This document shows positions 7,206 through 12,068 of a stretch of DNA of 12,068 nt, piece after piece. The stretch lies in the NCBI GenBank assembly GCA_028704035.1, contig JAQVLS010000028.1, forward strand, positions 1 through 12,068. Direction: 5' to 3'. A program made the position numbers and the translations under genes. Numbering within the stretch: position 1 is the stretch's first letter; each line of letters begins with the position of its first letter. The notes beneath the pieces are model-generated. The model ran no database searches, had not been told where the DNA came from, and saw only the letters and a list, made by a program, of their open reading frames with translations. This DNA comes from Desulfotomaculaceae bacterium (GTDB lineage Bacteria; Bacillota; Desulfotomaculia; Desulfotomaculales; Pelotomaculaceae).

Positions 7206-7370
7206 TTACTTGCCAATACCAAATTTTGTCGCTGCCAGATAGCCCAGCAGTATGCCGAAAATACCCATTACACCGGCCAGGTTTGACGGACCGGGAATAG
7301 GTAATCTGAACCTGGCAAAAATTAGCCCGACAATAAATCCGGTGATAGTGGTAAGAATGACTTCTCTCAT
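7206..7370 (-). CDS. Small XapX-domain membrane protein
   Basis: This 54-residue protein consists of two glycine-rich hydrophobic segments (about 3-20 and 29-47) joined by RFRLPIPGPSNLAG. The order 'GFIVGLIFARFRLPIPGP..LAGVMGIFGILLGY' is what I know as the XapX domain (DUF1427), whose function is not established. The ATG at 7368-7370 has GGAGGG 7 bases upstream. A longer reading from a GTG at 7409 would add 13 polar residues and has no ribosome site, so I reject it. It is separate from argS (325 bp gap) and from pyrG (188 bp, own promoter), so it may be transcribed alone. No terminator was recognised after it. Confidence 0.8.
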   Translation of the reverse strand: MREVILTTITGFIVGLIFARFRLPIPGPSNLAGVMGIFGILLGYLAATKFGIGK

Positions 7371-7406
7371 ATTCAGCCCTCCGGTTGGAGTTTGCAAAAA
7401 ACTTTT

Positions 7407-7429
7407 CACAGGATTAACAAGATTATTAG
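7407..7429 (+). repeat. Tandem 9-mer repeat (ACARGATTW type), copy 1
   Basis: CACAGGATTAACAAGAT and a few more related bases contain two units of a 9-base repeat, ACAGGATTA and ACAAGATTA. It lies in the leader of the XapX gene. The same type occurs inverted at 7671-7687 and directly at 12025-12041. Confidence 0.6.
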
Positions 7430-7452
7430 AATTTAATCATTTATTTTGCCAA
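7425..7452 (-). promoter_or_regulatory. Possible promoter of the XapX gene
   Basis: On the minus strand TTGGCA (7447-7452) and TCTAAT (7425-7430) are each one base from consensus, 16 bases apart. The start would lie about 48 bases before the XapX ATG. The region is AT-rich, so chance matches are likely. Confidence 0.4.
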
Positions 7453-7507
7453 ACGTTTTCGAAACTTTCGTTTTACTTGTACGGAAGAACCAAAATTTAT
7501 TATTAAC

Positions 7508-7523
7508 CCGGTATTTATACCGG
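7508..7523. terminator. Perfect hairpin in the argS-XapX gap
   Basis: CCGGTAT and ATACCGG are exact inverted repeats with only two bases between, so a 6 bp stem with a tetraloop is realistic. On the minus strand it is followed by GTTAATAATAAATTTT, a broken T-run. It is the best, though weak, candidate for ending the argS transcript. Confidence 0.35.
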
Positions 7524-7670
7524 CAGCGTAAGATAACTAACAAGCTGAACCTCTTGTTCTTTGGTTATCGTTTTGAACGGTAACACTAAAAGCACGGCTT
7601 ATGATCTTTTCCGTTAAAAAAGTTATCCTCCATCCGGATGTACCGCTATTGATCTCTTGTAATCATAAAA

Positions 7671-7687
7671 ACCCTGTAAATCCTGTG
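7671..7687 (-). repeat. Tandem 9-mer repeat (ACARGATTW type), copy 2, inverted
   Basis: Read on the minus strand, CACAGGATTTACAGGGT again holds two 9-base units. It begins 9 bases after the argS stop codon. With copy 1 it can form a long-range stem (CACAGGATT against AATCCTGTG) enclosing most of the gap. Confidence 0.6.
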
Positions 7688-7695
7688 CTGTTTTT

Positions 7696-9375
7696 TTACA
7701 TCCTTTCGGGGGCGTTGATGCCGAGCAGGCCAAGGCCGTTTTTCAGGGTTATCCTGGTCGCTTCCACCAGTACCAGGCGCGCCGCTGAAATATCTTTTTC
7801 CGGAATGATTACCCTGTGGCTGTTATAAAAGCTGTGCAGCAGCCCCGCCAGCTCGTGCAGATAACGGGCGATGCGCTGGGGGGCCAGCCCGGCGGCGGCG
7901 GCAGCCACCTCTCCGGGAAAATCGGCCAGCTTTCTGGCCAGAGCCAGTTCATATTCTTCTTTCAGCAGGCTGCAATCAATACTGCCGGGATCCGGCATCT
8001 GTCCGCCCTGCTCCTCCAGCTGCCTCATGATGCTGCAGATCCGGGCGTGCGCGTACTGGATGTAATAAACAGGGTTTTCATTGGATTCAGACCTGGCCAG
8101 ATCGAGGTCAAAATCCAGGTGGCTGTCAGCGCTACGCATGACAAAGAAATAGCGGGCGGCTTCCTGTCCGACCTCCTCAATGAGGTCCTCCAGGGTTACA
8201 AACTGTCCGGAGCGCTTGGACATGCGGACTATCTCGCCTCCTTTATAAAGGCGGACCAACTGCATAATCACCACTTCCAGAGCTGCCGAATCATATCCCA
8301 GAGCTTTCACCGCTGCTTTCATCCGGGGCACGTGCCCGTGGTGGTCGGCGCCCCAGATATCGATAACCCAAGTAAAGCCTCGTTGCAATTTATTGCGGTG
8401 ATAAGCTATGTCCGATGCAAAGTATGTCGGCAAACCGTTAGAACGGACTAAAACTTCGTCCTTGTCCGCACCAAAATCTGTTGCCTTAAACCATAAAGCT
8501 CCTTCGCGTTCATAGACGCAGCCTTTTTCTTTCAAAAAATCCAAAGTATCCTGTACCGCTCCGGCATCGTGCAGGGATTGTTCAGAAAACCATACGTCAT
8601 AATCTACGCCAAAACTACTTAATACATTTTTTATAGATTTAAGCTTTTCTTCCAGGGCAAAAGCCGCCAGCGCCGAGCGGAGATCCTTCTCTGGCGCTGC
8701 TGTGTAACTGTCACCGTATTTTTCTCTAAAAGAGATACAGGTGGCAATAATATCTTCACCGTGGTATCCGTCTTCCGGTACGGGTATATCCTGTCCGGCC
8801 AGCTGCTGGTAACGGGCCTCCAGGGAAGCGGCAAATTTTTCTATCTGGTTTCCAGCGTCGTTGATATAAAATTCTCGCGTAACATTGTAACCGGCAAATT
8901 TCAGGATAGCCGCTATGCTGTCCCCCAGCGCCGCTCCGCGGGCATTTCCCATGTGCAAAAGGCCGGTTGGGTTGGCGCTGACAAACTCGACCTGGACTTT
9001 ACTGTTCCTGCCGATGTCCACACTGCCGTACCGATCACCCTGCGAAATGATCCGGGGCAAGGCCAGGTAGACCCAGCCTGGTTTAAGGTAAAAATTAATA
9101 AAACCGGGACCGGCAATTTCCACCCGTTCCACCCAGGTCCCGGCAGAAAAATTTTGCGTTAGAATTTCAGCCGCACGGCGCGGCGCCATCCGGGCAGGCT
9201 TGGCCAGCAGCATTGCTATGTTGGTGGCAAAGTCACCGTGGTCTTTTTCCCGTGGCACTTCCACAGTAATTTCCGGCGCCTGCTCAATCCTAATCAGCCC
9301 GCCGTCACGGGACGCCTGCAGGGAATGCGCCAGCGCTTTTTCCAGTTCGGCCCTGATTTCCTCAACTACGCTCAT
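7696..9375 (-). CDS. argS: Arginyl-tRNA synthetase
   Basis: This class I synthetase charges tRNA-Arg with arginine in the cytoplasm. The protein has 559 residues, the normal length. It begins with the ArgRS-specific N-terminal domain (1 to about 100). The catalytic core follows, with the HIGH motif as HMGN (141-144) in ANPTGLLHMGN and the KMSKS-type loop as MSKRSG (385-390). The helical DALR anticodon-binding domain forms the last 120 or so residues. The open frame continues 22 codons upstream to 9441. I chose the ATG at 9373-9375: AGGAGGG lies 12 bases before it, the protein then starts at MSVVEEIRAEL, and a TATAAT box lies inside the would-be extension. The gene stands alone between repeat-bearing gaps, downstream of the iorB terminator. 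Confidence 0.96.
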   Translation of the reverse strand: MSVVEEIRAELEKALAHSLQASRDGGLIRIEQAPEITVEVPREKDHGDFATNIAMLLAKPARMAPRRAAEILTQNFSAGTWVERVEIAGPGFINFYLKPGWVYLALPRIISQGDRYGSVDIGRNSKVQVEFVSANPTGLLHMGNARGAALGDSIAAILKFAGYNVTREFYINDAGNQIEKFAASLEARYQQLAGQDIPVPEDGYHGEDIIATCISFREKYGDSYTAAPEKDLRSALAAFALEEKLKSIKNVLSSFGVDYDVWFSEQSLHDAGAVQDTLDFLKEKGCVYEREGALWFKATDFGADKDEVLVRSNGLPTYFASDIAYHRNKLQRGFTWVIDIWGADHHGHVPRMKAAVKALGYDSAALEVVIMQLVRLYKGGEIVRMSKRSGQFVTLEDLIEEVGQEAARYFFVMRSADSHLDFDLDLARSESNENPVYYIQYAHARICSIMRQLEEQGGQMPDPGSIDCSLLKEEYELALARKLADFPGEVAAAAAGLAPQRIARYLHELAGLLHSFYNSHRVIIPEKDISAARLVLVEATRITLKNGLGLLGINAPERM

Positions 9376-9414
9376 ATGTATAATTAACCCTCCTGCCGGC
9401 AAGTCAGCAATTTC

Positions 9415-9420
9415 ATTATA
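9415..9420 (-). promoter_or_regulatory. Perfect TATAAT -10 box before argS
   Basis: TATAAT is present on the minus strand, about 40 bases before the chosen argS start and with the ribosome site downstream of it. I found no good -35 box at 16-18 bases, so the promoter is weak, activator-dependent, or a chance match. Confidence 0.4.
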
Positions 9421-9481
9421 CTCCAGTCTACTCCAATTCATACTTTAGATTAACCGTTGTCGCCCGGCCTGTCAAGGATCC

Positions 9482-9504
9482 AAACAGGGGATGGTTCTCC
9501 GTTT
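9482..9504. repeat. GGGGAYGGTTCTC stem-loop repeat, copy B
   Basis: The core GGGGATGGTTCTC (9487-9499) matches copy A at 1076-1088 at 12 of 13 positions in the same orientation. The flanks differ from copy A but are again complementary: AAAC (9482-9485) and GTTT (9501-9504). The rest of the iorB-argS gap between here and argS shows a TGTTTAAACA palindrome (9529-9538) and little else. Confidence 0.6.
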
Positions 9505-9555
9505 CGCTTACACCTATCGACAAGTTTGTGTTTAAACAAAACATACAATAACAGT

Positions 9556-9608
9556 GGAATGGGGACACACCTCTGTTTGGGATCTGGCAGTTGATGTATG
9601 TCCCTGAT
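9556..9608. repeat. GGGGACA/TGTCCCC dispersed repeat, copy 3, inverted
   Basis: GGAATGGGGACACACCTC (9556-9573) is an exact inverted match to 1201-1218. GTATGTCCCTGAT (9596-9608) is the inverted form of 1159-1171 with one change. The 22 bases between are unrelated to the other copies. The element ends three bases from the iorB terminator hairpin. Confidence 0.75.
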
Positions 9609-9611
9609 AAA

Positions 9612-9642
9612 CGAAACCGGCATTTTCATAATGCCGGTTTCG
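9612..9642 (-). terminator. Strong hairpin terminating iorAB
   Basis: CGAAACCGGCATT and AATGCCGGTTTCG form a perfect 13 bp stem with a 5-base loop. It starts 7 bases after the iorB stop codon. On the minus strand only TTTAT follows, so the T-run is short, but stem strength and position argue for a terminator. It is nearly symmetric and could also work against transcription from the other side. Confidence 0.7.
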
Positions 9643-9649
9643 CAGCCTT

Positions 9650-10228
9650 TTAGTCGTATTCGTATCCCGCCATGAAGGCGGCCTTATTTACTTCCAGCAG
9701 CTTCGCAGGAACGCGGTCGGCCAGCGCTTTCTCCCACACTTCCCGCGCGAAGAGCAGGCGGCCGGCCATAACTCCCAGCAGCACCACATTGGCGGCTTTG
9801 GCATTGCCACATTTTTCTGCAATAGCAAGGGCGTCCACAGTCACGACATGCCTCGCGGCAGAGCGGATATATTCAATAATGCCGGAGGGGTATTCCGCCG
9901 CTCCTACCAGCACCGGCACCGGAAGAATTTCCTGTTCGTTAATGATAATAGTCCCGTCAGGTTTAAGAAATGGCATGAGGCGCAGCCCCTCTAGTTTTTC
10001 GAAAGCCAGCACCACATCAGCCCCTCCTGCGGGAATCAAGGGAGAAAAAACCTTCTTCCCGAGGCGCACCTGGGTAACCACGCTGCCGCCCCGCTGGGCC
10101 ATACCGTGTATTTCTGAAACTTTTATGTCATAGCCAGTTTCCAAGGCAGCCTGGGCCAGTATTTTGCTGGCCAGAATAGTCCCCTGGCCTCCTACACCCA
10201 CCATCAAGATATCAACTGGCTTAAGCAT
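9650..10228 (-). CDS. iorB: Indolepyruvate ferredoxin oxidoreductase, beta subunit
   Basis: This is the small subunit (192 residues) of the IorAB complex, which oxidatively decarboxylates aryl pyruvates to aryl-acetyl-CoA with ferredoxin as electron acceptor. It is the gamma-type (POR/KOR gamma) domain: the glycine-rich VGVGGQGT at 10-17 and HGMAQRGGSV at 41-50 are the typical motifs. It has no iron-sulfur cluster motif. The ATG at 10226-10228 lies 7 bases after a GGGGGG ribosome site. An ATG two codons earlier would have almost no spacer. The start sits inside the end of iorA (8-base overlap, ATGCTTAA), so the two subunits are translationally coupled. A strong hairpin follows the gene. Confidence 0.93.
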   Translation of the reverse strand: MLKPVDILMVGVGGQGTILASKILAQAALETGYDIKVSEIHGMAQRGGSVVTQVRLGKKVFSPLIPAGGADVVLAFEKLEGLRLMPFLKPDGTIIINEQEILPVPVLVGAAEYPSGIIEYIRSAARHVVTVDALAIAEKCGNAKAANVVLLGVMAGRLLFAREVWEKALADRVPAKLLEVNKAAFMAGYEYD

Positions 10229-11990
10229 CGGCATTCCCCCCTTTCACCAGGGCCCCTTCCTGGCATACCTGAACACACAAACCGCAGCCGGTACAGGATA
10301 CCGGGTCTACCAAGGCCATTCTGTTCTGCATGGATATAGAGGGGCAGCCCAGGCGGATACAGACTTTACAGCCAATGCATTTATCTTTTTGCACCACGAC
10401 AGCTGGTTTTGTTGCCTTTGTCAGAAGTACGCAAGGACAGCGGGATATTACCACCGAGGGCTCGCCTGTCACTGCTTCTTCCCGTATAATCGCCAGAGTT
10501 TTTGCCAGGTCCAGGGGATTTACCACTCTTACTCTTTTAACACCAAGCGCTTTCACCAGTGTCTCCAAATCCACGGCCGGCGCCGCTGCTCCCATCAGGG
10601 TGCTGCCCGTGCCGGGGTGGTTCTGGTGTCCGGTCATGGCGGTAGTACGGTTATCCAGGATGATTACAGTGCCGGAGCCGTTATTGTAAACCATGTTCAG
10701 CAGTCCGGTGATGCCGGAATGCAGAAAGGTCGAATCGCCGATTACAGCTACCGTACTGCCGGACATGGCCGGATTGGCCTTGCTCACCCCATGAGCGGCG
10801 CCGATGCTGGCACCCATACAGACACAGCAATCCATCGCCTCCAGCGGCGGCAGACCGCTCAAGGTATAACAGCCGATGTCCCCGGTAACAGTTAGTCTTA
10901 GTTTTTTTAGAGCATAGAAGAGCCCCCGGTGGGGACAGCCCGAGCACATTACCGGGGGCCGCCCCGGGGCCGCCGGCGCCTCGCGGGCACTCACTTCCGC
11001 CGCAGCATTAACGGGCGGCGGCTTTAGGATCCCCGACTCGCTAAATTCTCTGATTAGAGTTCCGGTGTCAAGTTCACCGCTATTCGGTATGAATTCTTTG
11101 CCAGTTACCGCAATCCCCATACTGCTTACTTGATCTTGTATAAAAGGCTCCAACTCCTCTACCACGACCAGCCTTTTTACTTCGGCGGCAAAGCGCCGGA
11201 TAACAGCTTCCGGCAGCGGGTTGGTCATCCCGAGCTTGAGCACGGAGGCCTCCGGCAGCGCCTCCCTGACATATTGGTAGCTGATCCCGCTGGTTATGAC
11301 ACCAAGTGACTGATCACGCCATTCGATAAAGTTTAACGGGCTTTGTTCCGCATACTCCTTAAGCCGTGCCAGGCGTTCCTCTAGGGCAGCCCTGCGCAGC
11401 CGGGCAAAAGCAGGCACCATCAGGTATTTTTGCGGGTCTTTCTTATAGGGGCGAAGCTTTCGGGTAACCTGCCCGCCGATTTCAACCAGGCTCTGGGAAT
11501 GGGCCACCCTGGTGGTGGTCCTGAGCATTACCGGGATATCGAACTGCTCGCTGATATCCAGGGCCAGTCCTACCATTTCTTTGGCCTCCCGGCTGTCGCT
11601 CGGTTCCAGGAGAGGGATTTTGGCAAAACGTGCGTAGTAACGGTTGTCCTGTTCATTCTGCGAGCTGTGCATGCCGGGATCATCCGCAGATACCAGGATA
11701 AAACCCCCGTTAACACCTGTATAGGCAAAGGTAAGCAAAGGATCGGCGGCCACGTTGACACCCACATGCTTCATAGCGACAAGCGTCCGCGCCCCGGCTA
11801 AAGAGGCGCCTATACCGACTTCCATGGCCACTTTTTCATTGGGAGCCCACTCGGCGTAGACACCGGGATAGCGGGAAAAATTCTCCAAAATTTCCGTACT
11901 GGGCGTACCTGGATATGCGGCTGCCACAGTCACACCAAATTCATAAGCGCCTCTGGCAATCGCTTCGTTGCCGGAAAGCAGCTCTTTCAA
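10221..11990 (-). CDS. iorA: Indolepyruvate ferredoxin oxidoreductase, alpha subunit
   Basis: This large catalytic subunit binds thiamine diphosphate and two 4Fe-4S clusters. It converts indolepyruvate and related aryl pyruvates plus CoA to the acyl-CoA, CO2 and reduced ferredoxin, in amino-acid fermentation or in reverse. The 589-residue protein has the N-terminal pyruvate-oxidoreductase domain (AAYPGTPSTEI near 24-34) and the MCSGCPHRG segment near 348-356. The thiamine site runs from GDS (418-420) to N447. The C-terminal ferredoxin domain has cysteines 538, 541, 544, 549 and 566, 569, 572, 576. The first set is CX2CX2CX4CP, the unusual form known for IorA. The start is probably TTG at 11988-11990, 8 bases after GGAGG. 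A GTG at 11999 overlaps that ribosome site, so it is unlikely. No confident promoter was found upstream. Confidence 0.95.
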   Translation of the reverse strand: MKELLSGNEAIARGAYEFGVTVAAAYPGTPSTEILENFSRYPGVYAEWAPNEKVAMEVGIGASLAGARTLVAMKHVGVNVAADPLLTFAYTGVNGGFILVSADDPGMHSSQNEQDNRYYARFAKIPLLEPSDSREAKEMVGLALDISEQFDIPVMLRTTTRVAHSQSLVEIGGQVTRKLRPYKKDPQKYLMVPAFARLRRAALEERLARLKEYAEQSPLNFIEWRDQSLGVITSGISYQYVREALPEASVLKLGMTNPLPEAVIRRFAAEVKRLVVVEELEPFIQDQVSSMGIAVTGKEFIPNSGELDTGTLIREFSESGILKPPPVNAAAEVSAREAPAAPGRPPVMCSGCPHRGLFYALKKLRLTVTGDIGCYTLSGLPPLEAMDCCVCMGASIGAAHGVSKANPAMSGSTVAVIGDSTFLHSGITGLLNMVYNNGSGTVIILDNRTTAMTGHQNHPGTGSTLMGAAAPAVDLETLVKALGVKRVRVVNPLDLAKTLAIIREEAVTGEPSVVISRCPCVLLTKATKPAVVVQKDKCIGCKVCIRLGCPSISMQNRMALVDPVSCTGCGLCVQVCQEGALVKGGNADA

Positions 11991-12024
11991 ATCTATCACC
12001 TCCGAAAAAAATCAATAATATTGT

Positions 12025-12041
12025 CACAAGATTTACAAGAT
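12025..12041 (+). repeat. Tandem 9-mer repeat (ACARGATTW type), copy 3
   Basis: CACAAGATTTACAAGAT holds two units of the 9-base repeat seen at 7407 and 7671. On the minus strand it appears as two adjacent ATCTTGT units, about 35-50 bases upstream of the iorA start. It could be a repeat remnant or a binding site for a regulator. Confidence 0.5.
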
Positions 12042-12068
12042 ATATTTATCAATAAAAACCCGGTGCGG

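Larger units (their letters stand above)
7371..7695. other. 325 bp non-coding gap between argS and the XapX gene
   Basis: I see no gene here. The gap holds an inverted pair of tandem 9-mer repeats at its two ends, a perfect hairpin near the middle, a possible XapX promoter and an AT-rich stretch with CGAAAGTTTCG symmetry (7458-7472 region). No terminator with a clear T-run follows argS. The lack of codon-like structure in all frames supports a non-coding status. Confidence 0.6.

Noticed and set aside
7816..8451. A 211-codon plus-strand open frame opposite argS
   Set aside because: It lies wholly antisense to the strongly supported argS, the translation has no recognisable motif and no clear ribosome site, and long antisense frames are expected from the codon bias of a GC-rich third position.
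9529..9538. TGTTTAAACA palindrome in the iorB-argS gap
   Set aside because: Only 10 bases, AT-rich, with no second copy or adjacent promoter; compatible with chance.
10164..10895. A 243-codon plus-strand open frame opposite iorA/iorB
   Set aside because: It spans the antisense of two well-supported genes and their overlap. Its translation is low in hydrophobic structure with scattered histidine, glycine and cysteine, typical of a shadow frame.
12010..12040. Rex-type (TTGTGA...TCACAA) operator before iorA
   Set aside because: TTGTGA is present on the minus strand but its inverted partner is missing; the sequence is better described as a tandem 9-mer repeat shared with two other sites.

Overview
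The window is a block of housekeeping and central-metabolism genes, all transcribed from the minus strand, from an anaerobic endospore-forming Firmicute. The order pyrG ... spo0F - fba - transaldolase matches the Bacillus subtilis pyrG-spo0F-fbaA-tal neighbourhood. A ferredoxin-dependent indolepyruvate oxidoreductase (IorAB), the roughly balanced base composition and the dispersed GGGGACA-type repeats suggest a Desulfotomaculum/Pelotomaculum-like member of the Peptococcaceae. That placement is inference from gene content, not from a marker-gene comparison.

In the direction of transcription (right to left): iorA and iorB overlap by 8 bases and end at a strong hairpin. A repeat-bearing gap of about 270 bp follows, then argS. 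A 325 bp gap with AT-rich repeats leads to a tiny two-helix XapX-type membrane protein. Next is pyrG, with a good promoter and a clear intrinsic terminator. sppA and a Yip1-family membrane protein form a tight, probably translationally coupled pair. spo0F follows, preceded by a good match to a sigma-H promoter. Then come a cysteine-rich, zinc-ribbon-like protein of unknown function, class II fructose-bisphosphate aldolase (fba), a 271 bp gap packed with several repeat families, a transaldolase, and finally a DUF2062 membrane protein cut by the left edge.

Functionally the genes cover arginyl-tRNA charging, CTP synthesis, glycolysis/gluconeogenesis and non-oxidative pentose phosphate carbon flow (fba, tal), the sporulation phosphorelay (spo0F), membrane proteolysis (sppA) and fermentation of aromatic amino acids or the reverse synthesis (iorAB). 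No phage, CRISPR, transposase or defence gene is present, and I found no convincing new multi-gene system.

The parts that known genes do not explain are the zinc-ribbon protein between spo0F and fba and the non-coding DNA. At least three short repeat families recur in the gaps: a GGGGACA/TGTCCCC element (three copies, one inverted), a stem-loop with a conserved GGGGAYGGTTCTC core and different but self-complementary arms (two copies), and a tandem 9-mer of type ACARGATTW (three copies). Several genes use GTG or TTG starts that are decided by their Shine-Dalgarno sites.
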